Assembly: GCA_030531135.1 (NCBI GenBank)
Contig: JAUNOJ010000140.1
Span: 1-5,135, forward strand
Source of the DNA: Sutterellaceae bacterium
Lineage (GTDB): Bacteria > Pseudomonadota > Gammaproteobacteria > Burkholderiales > Burkholderiaceae_F
Length of the DNA stretch: 5,135 bases
Direction: 5' to 3'
The position numbers and the translations under genes are program-made. The stretch's first letter is position 1. Every line of letters begins with the position of its first letter. The notes below the pieces were generated by a model. That model ran no database searches. It was not told the DNA's origin and saw only the letters and a program-made list of their open reading frames with translations. Below, piece after piece: positions 1 to 5,135 of this stretch.

Positions 1-458
1 CCGTGGAAGAACTCTCAACGGCAGCCGCCAACAAGTCCATTACGCTCACGGCGCACACCGAGCCTCTGACCGTTGTGGGTATGCCCGACGCCATTCATCT
101 GATGGTGGTGAACCTGACCGACAACGCCATTCGCTACACCCCCGAGGGCGGGCGCATCGAAATCGGCGTAGAACTGCGCAACAACGCCGCGCACATCACC
201 ATCACGGACGACGGCCCCGGCATTGCCGTCGAAGAGCGTGAGCGCGTTTTTGAGCGCTTTTATCGCGCCTTGGGCACCAAGGTCTCGGGCACGGGGCTAG
301 GACTTGCGATCGTAAGCCGCATCGTACAGATGCACTCGGGCAACATTCGCGTCACCGACGGCTTCGCGCGCAAAGGCCCCGACGGTAGCGACGGTTTCGG
401 TGCACAATTTGTCGTGACGTTACCGTTAACCCAAAAACAAATGCCGCGGCTTTCCTAA
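1..458 (+). CDS. Sensor histidine kinase, C-terminal fragment (HATPase_c domain)
   Basis: This is the 3' end of a two-component sensor kinase; the open frame (codons from base 3) continues past the left edge, so the GTG at base 3 is an internal Val and not a start. The 151 visible residues are almost entirely the ATP-binding HATPase_c domain. The N box is seen as NLTDNAIRYTPEGG (residues 37-50, with the Asn residues that bind Mg-ATP), the G1 box as DDGPGI (69-74), the F box as RVFERFYRA (81-89) and the G2 box as GTGLGLAIV (96-104). The dimerisation/phosphoacceptor His box, HAMP and membrane segments must lie upstream and cannot be checked. The box spacing and wording fit the large EnvZ/QseC/TctE-like group of membrane kinases that pair with OmpR-type regulators; that assignment is inference from family knowledge. 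The cognate regulator is not in view. The ATP-binding motifs appear intact, so this part is not degenerate. The signal it senses is unknown. Confidence 0.93.
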   Translation, partial: VEELSTAAANKSITLTAHTEPLTVVGMPDAIHLMVVNLTDNAIRYTPEGGRIEIGVELRNNAAHITITDDGPGIAVEERERVFERFYRALGTKVSGTGLGLAIVSRIVQMHSGNIRVTDGFARKGPDGSDGFGAQFVVTLPLTQKQMPRLS

Positions 459-494
459 TCGGATTTCGACTTCGGTTTTACTCAGTTTTCTCTT

Positions 495-524
495 AGCCCG
501 TTACCGAAAGGTTCGGGCTTTGTT
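495..524 (+). terminator. Probable intrinsic terminator after the sensor kinase
   Basis: A 6-bp GC-rich stem (AGCCCG at 495-500 with CGGGCT at 514-519) encloses a second small helix (ACC 503-505 with GGT 510-512) capped by GAAA, a GNRA-type tetraloop. The stem is followed by TTTGTT. The site lies 37 bases past the kinase stop codon. The U-tract is short and interrupted, so termination may be partial. If it works, the kinase operon ends here and the protease needs its own promoter downstream. Confidence 0.55.
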
Positions 525-608
525 ACAAATTTAACCTCCCCGCCACAGTTCGCAACGCCCGACTGCGCTTTTTTCGTTTAATGTTCGACTACGCAAAAAG
601 TTTTTATT

Positions 609-630
609 TGCCGATCGTCGTCGATCGGCA
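609..630 (+). promoter_or_regulatory. Perfect 9-bp hairpin in the protease leader
   Basis: TGCCGATCG (609-617) and CGATCGGCA (622-630) are exact reverse complements separated by the 4-base loop TCGT. The element sits 18 bases before the GGAG ribosome binding site and 28 bases before the preferred TTG start of the protease gene. No T-run follows it on either strand, so it is not a standard terminator. It could be an RNA hairpin in the 5' leader or a DNA operator, as the dyad is a protein-binding-sized palindrome. Its function is not shown by the sequence. Confidence 0.5.
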
Positions 631-647
631 TTCAACTCACGAGTTTT

Positions 648-661
648 GGAGTTTTACCTTG
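648..661 (+). promoter_or_regulatory. Ribosome binding site and TTG start that decide the protease N-terminus
   Basis: GGAG at 648-651 is followed 7 bases later by an in-frame TTG (659-661). Translation from there gives a classical signal peptide starting MIHTHAFK. The only upstream in-frame ATG (581) has no purine-rich site before it and would put about 26 polar or aromatic residues, encoded partly by the leader hairpin, in front of the signal peptide. The TTG is therefore preferred. Confidence 0.75.
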
Positions 662-2095
662 ATTCACACGCATGCATTCAAACCCGCCGCCGTCGCTCTT
701 GCCACCGTCGTACTGATGTCGGGCGCCATGATTTCGGCACCGGCCGTGACCGCCGCAGAACTCACGCCGATGGCCACCGCGGCACAGAGCCAATTGCCCG
801 ATTTTGTTTCTTTGGTGGAACAATACGGTAAGGGCGTCGTGAACATTTCCACCGTGCGTCAGGCACGTGTGATCAACGAAGCCAATCCCTTCGGCGGCAT
901 GGACGAACGTCACGCCGAAATCTTCCGTCGCTTCGGCTTCCCCCTGCCCTTTGGCGGCGGTCCGCGTGAGCAGCCCGAACGCCGCGGTACGGGATCCGGT
1001 TTCATCATCAGTGCCGACGGCTTGATTTTGACCAACCACCACGTCATTGACGGTGCGGATGAAATCACGGTTCGCCTGACCGACAATCGCGAATTCAAGG
1101 GCAAGGTTTTGGGTAGCGACGCCAAGACCGATATCGCCGTCGTCAAAATCGAAGCCCAGAATCTGCCGGTTTTGAAGGTCGGCAACAGCGACGATTTGAA
1201 GGTCGGCGAATGGGTGGCCGCCATCGGCAGTCCCTTCGGTTTGGATAACACCGTCACGGCAGGCATCGTCTCTGCCAAGAGCCGCAAGTTGCCCAGCGAC
1301 CAGTACGTGCCGTTTATTCAGACGGACGTGGCCGTCAACCCCGGCAACTCGGGAGGTCCGCTTTTTAACATGAAGGGCGAAGTCGTCGGCATCAACTCTC
1401 AGATCTTCTCGACCTCGGGCGGCTTTATGGGCTTGTCCTTTGCAATTCCGAGCAACCTCGCCATGCAGATCAAGGATCAGCTGGTCAAGGACGGTAAGGT
1501 CACGCGCGGTCGTATCGGCGTCGTGATCCAGAATGTGACGCAAGACCTGGCCGAAAGCTTCGGCTTGAAGTCACCCAAGGGTGCCATCGTCAGCCAAGTG
1601 GAAAAAGACGGTCCGGCTGCCAAGGCGGGCTTACGTGAAGGCGACGTGATTACCGCCATCAACGGCAAGGAAGTCGAAGCCAGCGTCGATATGCCGGTCA
1701 TCATCGGCAGCATGGCGCCGGGCTCCGTTGCCAAGTTGACGGTGCTGCGCGACGGCAAGAACGTGACCGTTAACGTCACCGTGGCCGAAGCCGACAACCA
1801 GTCCGCAGGCCCCGGCAAGAAAGCCACGACCGAAGCCGCCAAGCTCGGCGTCACCGTTCGTCAGCTCAACAACGAAGAACAGCAGCAGGCCGAAACCGAA
1901 GGTCTCTTGGTGATCAAGAGCTCGGGCGTTGCCCGCAAGGCCGGTATCGTTGAAGGCGACATCATCGTCAACGTCAACGGCACCCCGATGAAGTCCACCG
2001 CCGACTTGGGCAAGGTCATCGAAAAGAACAAGTCGTTGCGTATCCTCGTGCAACGTCGTGACGGTCGTATCTTCATCCCGGTGAAGATCCAGTAA
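659..2095 (+). CDS. degP: Periplasmic Do-family serine endoprotease (DegP/DegQ/MucD type)
   Basis: An envelope quality-control protease/chaperone that degrades misfolded periplasmic and outer-membrane proteins. From the preferred TTG start it is 478 aa, the usual length for DegP/MucD proteins. Residues 1-33 form a Sec signal peptide: a short basic start, a hydrophobic core, and a likely cleavage site in APAVTAAE near residues 32-33. The trypsin-like domain (about 50-280) carries an intact catalytic triad: His128 in TNHHVI, Asp158 in TDIAVV, and Ser231 in GNSGGPL. Two PDZ domains follow, about 284-376 (with AGLREGDVITAINGKEV) and about 394-478 (with AGIVEGDIIVNVNGTPM); two PDZ domains separate it from one-PDZ DegS. 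The loop between the signal peptide and the protease core is short and Gly/Arg-rich, more like DegQ/MucD than the long LA loop of E. coli DegP, so the symbol marks the family and not strict orthology. The gene stands alone between two terminators. The leader hairpin and TTG start hint at tight translational control. If the ATG at 581 were used the product would be 504 aa. Confidence 0.95.
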   Translation: MIHTHAFKPAAVALATVVLMSGAMISAPAVTAAELTPMATAAQSQLPDFVSLVEQYGKGVVNISTVRQARVINEANPFGGMDERHAEIFRRFGFPLPFGGGPREQPERRGTGSGFIISADGLILTNHHVIDGADEITVRLTDNREFKGKVLGSDAKTDIAVVKIEAQNLPVLKVGNSDDLKVGEWVAAIGSPFGLDNTVTAGIVSAKSRKLPSDQYVPFIQTDVAVNPGNSGGPLFNMKGEVVGINSQIFSTSGGFMGLSFAIPSNLAMQIKDQLVKDGKVTRGRIGVVIQNVTQDLAESFGLKSPKGAIVSQVEKDGPAAKAGLREGDVITAINGKEVEASVDMPVIIGSMAPGSVAKLTVLRDGKNVTVNVTVAEADNQSAGPGKKATTEAAKLGVTVRQLNNEEQQQAETEGLLVIKSSGVARKAGIVEGDIIVNVNGTPMKSTADLGKVIEKNKSLRILVQRRDGRIFIPVKIQ

Positions 2096-2119
2096 TCGTC
2101 TCGATACTCAACCTTGGCG

Positions 2120-2157
2120 TGCGAGAGCTTCGGTGAATCGAAGCTCTCGCATTTTTT
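2120..2157 (+). terminator. Strong intrinsic terminator of the protease gene
   Basis: A perfect 12-bp stem, GCGAGAGCTTCG (2121-2132) with CGAAGCTCTCGC (2139-2150), extends by one T-A pair and has the 6-base loop GTGAAT. Six T residues follow directly (2152-2157). It begins 24 bases after the protease stop. On the - strand the hairpin is preceded by the A-run and not followed by a T-run, so it should work in the + direction only. Its T-tract overlaps the stop codon (2156-2158) of the converging gene. Confidence 0.9.
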
Positions 2158-3169
2158 AATCGTGTAATTTCAAAATGCTTGTGAGTTGCGCCCACGTCGC
2201 CGTTCTCGGCAATGGCGCGATGTCCAAAGCCGCGGCAATTCGCTCAAAATCGCCTTGCGATTCGATTTTGGCAAAAAGCCCCTCTTGCGGCTTGACTCTG
2301 TCAAGACAAACCAACTTGGCTCGGGTTAAAGCGTCTTTTAAAGCACCCATCGAAAGATCGATACCGCAAGCACGCACCAGACGCAAAAGCGCCGCATCCG
2401 TCCAAAGGCTCAAGTAGTTCAGCATCAGCCAAGCCTCGAGCATTTCATTCGTCCAAGCAAGCTCCGTACCGTAAGACGGCATGGAAAACGCCCTCATCCA
2501 ATTGATGTCGTCCCACCAGAAACATTCTTCATCGGCTTCCAAAGGCAAATCGTTTTCCAAGTGCGGCAGGGGCGAGACCGTATAGCCGCTGTCTTTGACA
2601 AGAGAGCGCATGGTACGGGTCACGTTCTTCGATTTTCTTTCCTTTTCGGTGACCGCATAAGCCAAGGGAAAACCTTGCCTCTCGAGGACGACCGTCAAAT
2701 CAAAAGTCGTCGTACTCCAATACGTTTCTTGCTCGACCGTGACGGGGATATCGAGTGCATGATTCTGTCCGAACAAACACCAATCCACTCTTTGCCAGTA
2801 CGCCTGTCTGACCCCGGATTTCGGCAAAGATTCGGCCAAGCCGCTTGATTCAAGGCACTGTCTTAAGCTTTTGCAAACCGCCTCTTTTTGTCCGGCCAAA
2901 ATCGCCGCCGCCCGATATTGAAGATCTTCATCCAACTGCGGCGCACCGTAAAAGAGCCCGTTGTCCTTGCGCCATTGTTCAAACTCGCAATTTGGATACA
3001 GAGAATGCGCCGTCACGGTATCAAAGAGCGCATCGAGCAATACTTGGGTATCCCCGGCCACGAAAAACGGCCGCAGGCAAGCAAAGAGCCCCGTTTTGCA
3101 CCACACCCGTCGGTAGACGCAGGTCCCCAAAAGCAGCGTTGCATTGTCGTTTGTATCGTTCGAATTCAT
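2156..3169 (-). CDS. Uncharacterised 337-aa protein, Trp- and Cys-rich
   Basis: I do not recognise this protein or any domain in it. It is a long open frame facing the protease gene, with nothing convincing on the opposite strand. The ATG at 3167-3169 is chosen over the adjacent upstream GTG (3170-3172) because the purine-rich AAAAGAG (3174-3180 on the + coordinates) sits 4 bases from the ATG but only 1 from the GTG. No signal peptide or clear membrane helix is seen; it is probably cytosolic. It has 12 Trp and 10 Cys in 337 residues, unusually many. The Cys residues are scattered and do not form an obvious zinc-binding CxxC pair. The N-terminal third includes VYRRVWCKTGLFACLRPFF (18-36), and the most distinctive stretch is the acidic/aromatic EADEECFWWDDINWMRAF (211-228). 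The C-terminal part (about 236-337) is predicted by eye to be helical and Leu/Ala-rich. It lies 91 bases downstream of dctA in the same direction, with a terminator between them, and has no visible terminator of its own. A lineage-restricted protein is the likeliest explanation; function is unknown. Confidence 0.8.
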   Translation of the reverse strand: MNSNDTNDNATLLLGTCVYRRVWCKTGLFACLRPFFVAGDTQVLLDALFDTVTAHSLYPNCEFEQWRKDNGLFYGAPQLDEDLQYRAAAILAGQKEAVCKSLRQCLESSGLAESLPKSGVRQAYWQRVDWCLFGQNHALDIPVTVEQETYWSTTTFDLTVVLERQGFPLAYAVTEKERKSKNVTRTMRSLVKDSGYTVSPLPHLENDLPLEADEECFWWDDINWMRAFSMPSYGTELAWTNEMLEAWLMLNYLSLWTDAALLRLVRACGIDLSMGALKDALTRAKLVCLDRVKPQEGLFAKIESQGDFERIAAALDIAPLPRTATWAQLTSILKLHD

Positions 3170-3194
3170 CACACTCTTTTACGTCTTTGCCCAT

Positions 3195-3234
3195 AAGAAA
3201 AGCCGCAAGGACTGTTTCTGACTCCTTGCGGCTT
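3195..3234 (-). terminator. Intrinsic terminator of dctA
   Basis: Read on the - strand, a 12-bp perfect stem, AAGCCGCAAGGA (3234-3223) with TCCTTGCGGCTT (3211-3200), encloses an 11-base loop and is followed by TTTCTT. It begins 26 bases past the dctA stop codon. On the + strand no T-run follows the hairpin, so it is directional. It ends only about 25 bases before the start codon of the uncharacterised gene, which leaves very little room for a separate promoter beyond the hairpin. Confidence 0.85.
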
Positions 3235-3260
3235 GAAGCTTATCAAAACAAGTTTGATTT

Positions 3261-4604
3261 TTAGGCGTGCGGATTCTTTTCCTTGGCCGAAGCGATCTGT
3301 TCGGCTTCCATAGCACTGGCCGCCTCGTCGGCATCTTTTCGATTGTCCGGATGCATCACATGGTGCAGGCGATCGTTGTCGACTTCTTTCATCCAATGGC
3401 CCACCACGATGCAGGCAATACCGTTGCCGATCATGTTGGTCAGAGCGCGTGCTTCGCTCATGAAGCGGTCGATACCCAGAATGAGGGCGAGCCCCGCCAC
3501 CGGCACATGACCCACGGCAGAAAGCGTTGCGGCCAACACGATAAAGCCCGAGCCCGTCACGCCGGCAGCACCCTTACTTGTCAAGAGCAACACGGCCAAA
3601 AGCGTCAACTGCTGCAACAGCGTCATTTGCACGTCACAGGCCTGGGCGATAAACACAGCCGCCATCGTCAGATAAATGGCCGTGCCGTCCAAGTTAAACG
3701 AATACCCGGTCGGAATCACCAAGCCGACCACGGACTTGCTCACGCCGGCGTGCTCCATCTTGGCCATCATACGCGGCAACACGGATTCCGAAGAAGAGGT
3801 GCCGAGCACGATCAAGAGTTCTTCCTTGATGTAGCCGATGTAGCGCACGATGGAAAAGCCGTGCCAACGGCAGATGGCGCCGAGCACCACGAAGATGAAG
3901 AATAAGCACGTCAAGTAGAAAGTGCCCATCAATTCGGCCAACGGAATAAGCGAGGCCACACCGTACTTGCCGATCGTAAAAGCCATAGCGCCGAATGCAC
4001 CCAAGGGGGCCACGCGCATGATCATGCCCACGATCTGGAAAAGCACGTGAGAGCTCTTTTCAATCACGTCGAAAACCAACGTACCGCGGCCGCCGAACTT
4101 ATGCAGGGCAAAGCCGAACAGCAACGAGAAGAACAACACCTGCAAGATTTCGCCTTCGGCAAATGCACCCACTACCGTCGACGGGATGATGTTCATCAAA
4201 AACTGCGTTGTGGTCTGCATCTTGCCCGGACCCGTATAGGCCGCAACGGCACCGGCATCCAAGGTTGCCGGATCGACGTGCATCCCTGCACCGGGCTCGC
4301 ACACATTGACGATAAACAAGCCCACCATCAAAGCAATGGTCGAAACGACTTCAAAGTAAAGCAATGCCAAGCCGCCGGTCTTGCCGACCTTTTTCATGTC
4401 TTCCATACCGGCAATACCGGTCACGACCGTGCAGAAAATCACAGGCGCAATAATCATCTTGATCAGCTTGATGAAGCCGTCGCCGAACGGTTTCATCTGT
4501 GCGCCCAAGTCGGGTACGAAGTACCCTAACAGGACACCGGCGACGATTGCGCAAATGACCTGAAAGTAAAGGACCTTGTAAATCGGGGTTCTTTTCTTTG
4601 CCAT
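3261..4604 (-). CDS. dctA: C4-dicarboxylate:cation symporter DctA
   Basis: Inner-membrane DAACS-family carrier that takes up succinate, fumarate and malate with Na+/H+, feeding the TCA cycle. The 447-aa product closely follows the known E. coli DctA along most of its length, for example [20 protein letters not shown] (36-55), [14 protein letters not shown] (261-274) and [14 protein letters not shown] (353-366). Family landmarks are intact: the HP1 serine motif SSSE (270-273), the NLDGT cation-binding motif (304-308, NMDGT in glutamate relatives), the HP2 loop [11 protein letters not shown] (343-353), and the substrate-site helix with Asp379, Arg386 and Asn390. Ser383 stands where amino-acid carriers such as GltPh have the Asp that binds the substrate amino group, which fits a dicarboxylate and not glutamate or aspartate. 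Several hydrophobic segments run through residues 8-400. The C-terminal tail after 405 is long, charged and Ala/Glu-rich, and differs from E. coli. The ATG at 4604 is chosen because AAGAGA lies 6 bases before it and the family start [15 protein letters not shown] begins there; the open frame extends upstream to 4721 but that stretch is not DctA-like. Confidence 0.97.
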   Translation of the reverse strand: MAKKRTPIYKVLYFQVICAIVAGVLLGYFVPDLGAQMKPFGDGFIKLIKMIIAPVIFCTVVTGIAGMEDMKKVGKTGGLALLYFEVVSTIALMVGLFIVNVCEPGAGMHVDPATLDAGAVAAYTGPGKMQTTTQFLMNIIPSTVVGAFAEGEILQVLFFSLLFGFALHKFGGRGTLVFDVIEKSSHVLFQIVGMIMRVAPLGAFGAMAFTIGKYGVASLIPLAELMGTFYLTCLFFIFVVLGAICRWHGFSIVRYIGYIKEELLIVLGTSSSESVLPRMMAKMEHAGVSKSVVGLVIPTGYSFNLDGTAIYLTMAAVFIAQACDVQMTLLQQLTLLAVLLLTSKGAAGVTGSGFIVLAATLSAVGHVPVAGLALILGIDRFMSEARALTNMIGNGIACIVVGHWMKEVDNDRLHHVMHPDNRKDADEAASAMEAEQIASAKEKNPHA

Positions 4605-4610
4605 CTTTGT

Positions 4611-4616
4611 TCTCTT
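4611..4616 (-). promoter_or_regulatory. dctA: dctA ribosome binding site
   Basis: AAGAGA on the - strand lies 6 bases before the ATG at 4604. It is an imperfect Shine-Dalgarno sequence but fixes the start at the conserved MAKKR. It lies 6 bases beyond the downstream arm of the proposed leader helix, close enough for folding to affect ribosome access. Confidence 0.55.
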
Positions 4617-4622
4617 ACAAAA

Positions 4623-4711
4623 TCGTCGTTGTTTTCTTTCAATCGCTCCTACCGAATGGGTATTGCCTGTCACCCCGACGGCTTGCGTCGGGCAGTAAAA
4701 ACAACGGACGA
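4623..4711 (-). promoter_or_regulatory. Candidate structured 5' leader (three-way junction) of dctA
   Basis: Read as - strand RNA, bases 4711-4698 can pair with 4635-4623: nine base pairs, a single bulged base, then four more. Inside this closing helix lie a 7-bp hairpin (4692-4686 with 4680-4674, 5-base loop) and a small 4-bp hairpin (4662-4659 with 4653-4650). The order closing arm, hairpin, hairpin, closing arm, then ribosome binding site looks like a three-way-junction regulatory leader. TTTTG follows the closing helix, so a weak attenuator is also possible. It matches no riboswitch class I know. Whether the whole segment is transcribed depends on an unmapped start; if transcription began near 4706 the outer four base pairs would be lost. 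Confidence 0.35.
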
Positions 4712-4722
4712 CATTTAACACA

Positions 4723-4755
4723 GAGACATTTGAGACAACGAAATCTCAATATCTC
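4723..4755. promoter_or_regulatory. Nested inverted repeat upstream of dctA
   Basis: TTGAGA (4730-4735) and TCTCAA (4744-4749) are exact reverse complements 8 bases apart. They are flanked by GAGA (4723-4726) and TCTC (4752-4755), so the dyad spreads over about 33 bases. Its position, about 120-150 bases before the dctA start and just beyond the proposed leader, suits a regulator binding site or part of the promoter. No known consensus is recognised. Confidence 0.3.
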
Positions 4756-5087
4756 GCAAACCCGAGGATTTTGGCAAATTTTCGCCTTGGCATCAATACG
4801 CAAAACCGTGTTTATGAAGGGTTTTTTCACAATCCCGTTTATTTGTGCCATAAGTCAACGGATATAGGCAATTTCTCCTTAGTCGTCAGACCGATCCCGA
4901 CGCAAAAAAAGCACAACTTTTCCCCAATCGTCTCCAAAAGAAAGCGTGCCGAAAACCGCTTGCCAATTTGCTCGAATCCGTAAGAAAAATCTTTCGCTTC
5001 GACTGTTGATTTTTCCGGTTTTTATCCCGGAGTCGGTTTTCTCCCCTATCTCTTTTGAGTTATGCCATTTTTTGAACATCATCGAGT

Positions 5088-5113
5088 AAGGAGAGCGGTT
5101 GCCCGCTCCCCTT
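5088..5113 (-). other. Stable GC-rich hairpin near the right edge
   Basis: On the - strand, AAGGGGAGCGG (5113-5103) pairs with CCGCTCTCCTT (5098-5088) as 11 consecutive pairs including one G-U, with a GCAA (GNRA-type) tetraloop. On the + strand the same position is an A-C mismatch, so an RNA copied from the - strand would fold better. No T-run follows on either strand. It may belong to a transcript or element that continues beyond the window; identity unknown. Confidence 0.4.
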
Positions 5114-5135
5114 CTCACAGCACCCATCGTGCGGG

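Larger units (their letters stand above)
4605..5135. other. Intergenic region upstream of dctA, no convincing gene
   Basis: About 530 bases without a supported coding region. Short open frames exist on both strands, but they lack ribosome binding sites, have skewed composition, or cut across the structured dctA leader. The part next to dctA (4611-4755) must contain its leader and probably its promoter; I find no -35/-10 pair I would defend. Bases 4756-5085 are AT-rich, with several A or T runs and no clear structure beyond small dyads. An isolated AAGGAG on the - strand (about 4878-4883) has no suitable start codon near it. The right edge carries a stable hairpin. Confidence 0.6.

Noticed and set aside
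581..658. Upstream ATG at 581 as the start of the protease, giving 504 aa
   Set aside because: No ribosome binding site before it, it would bury the signal peptide behind about 26 unlikely residues, and the TTG at 659 has GGAG at ideal spacing. It remains a possible automated call.
632..1543. 303-aa open frame on the - strand inside the protease gene
   Set aside because: It is antisense to a clearly coding, conserved protein; its long His/Asp/Gly-rich translation is the usual by-product of codon bias on the other strand.
3267..3905. 212-aa His-rich open frame on the + strand inside dctA
   Set aside because: Shadow of dctA in the opposite strand; the His richness mirrors dctA codon use and no start signal supports it.
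4674..4692. 7-bp hairpin upstream of dctA as a terminator
   Set aside because: No T-run follows the stem on the - strand, and on the + strand A residues follow it; it fits better as part of the leader fold.
4713..4718. TTAAAT on the - strand as the dctA -10 box
   Set aside because: It is only a 4/6 match, with no acceptable -35 at 16-18 bases; kept as a possibility but not called.
4605..4721. 39-residue N-terminal extension of DctA from an ATG at 4721
   Set aside because: DctA proteins start near MAKKR-type sequences, the ATG at 4604 has its own ribosome binding site, and the extension is Cys/Arg-rich and overlaps the structured leader.
4639..4851. 70-aa Cys-rich open frame on the - strand upstream of dctA
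   Set aside because: The only AAGGAG is over 20 bases from the ATG, the frame crosses the dctA leader structure, and the cysteines do not form a recognised motif.
4756..5060. Sigma-54 type (-24/-12) promoter for dctA, as in DctBD-controlled systems
   Set aside because: Several TGGCA-like matches exist on the - strand, but none has GC at the required 10-base spacing after GG.
4879..5127. 82-aa open frame on the - strand at the right edge
   Set aside because: No ribosome binding site, Arg/Lys-rich composition typical of non-coding sequence, and its start runs through the edge hairpin.

Overview
The window looks like bacterial chromosome from a proteobacterium. The dicarboxylate carrier is close to textbook enterobacterial/beta-proteobacterial DctA, and the Do-family protease and sensor kinase are of common proteobacterial types. 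Moderate GC in the genes with AT-rich intergenic stretches would suit a Burkholderiales/Sutterellaceae-like host, but that is an impression from the proteins and cannot be settled here. No transposase, phage gene, CRISPR array, tRNA or rRNA was recognised.

Layout, left to right. (1) Bases 1-458, + strand: the C-terminal ATP-binding half of a sensor histidine kinase whose start lies outside the window, followed by a probable intrinsic terminator (about 495-524). (2) Bases 659-2095, + strand: a complete periplasmic Do-family serine protease (DegP/DegQ/MucD type). It very likely starts at a TTG with a good ribosome binding site, and its leader holds a perfect 9-bp hairpin. A strong terminator at 2120-2157 closes it. 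(3) Bases 2156-3169, - strand: an uncharacterised Trp- and Cys-rich 337-aa protein that converges on the protease; its stop codon lies inside the protease terminator's T-tract. (4) Bases 3261-4604, - strand: dctA, a C4-dicarboxylate:cation symporter with its own terminator (about 3195-3234) between it and the uncharacterised gene. (5) Bases 4605-5135: about 530 bases with no convincing gene. It holds the dctA upstream region, including a possible three-way-junction RNA leader next to the dctA ribosome binding site, an upstream inverted repeat, and a stable hairpin at the right edge.

The genes do not form one pathway. The kinase and protease are co-directional and could be linked through envelope stress, as Cpx-type kinases are to degP elsewhere, but the terminator between them argues for separate transcription units. 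dctA brings succinate, fumarate and malate into the cell and stands alone. The uncharacterised protein sits just downstream of the dctA terminator and has no recognisable domain. I see no multi-gene undescribed system; the items most worth a second look are the dctA leader structure, the uncharacterised protein and the protease leader.
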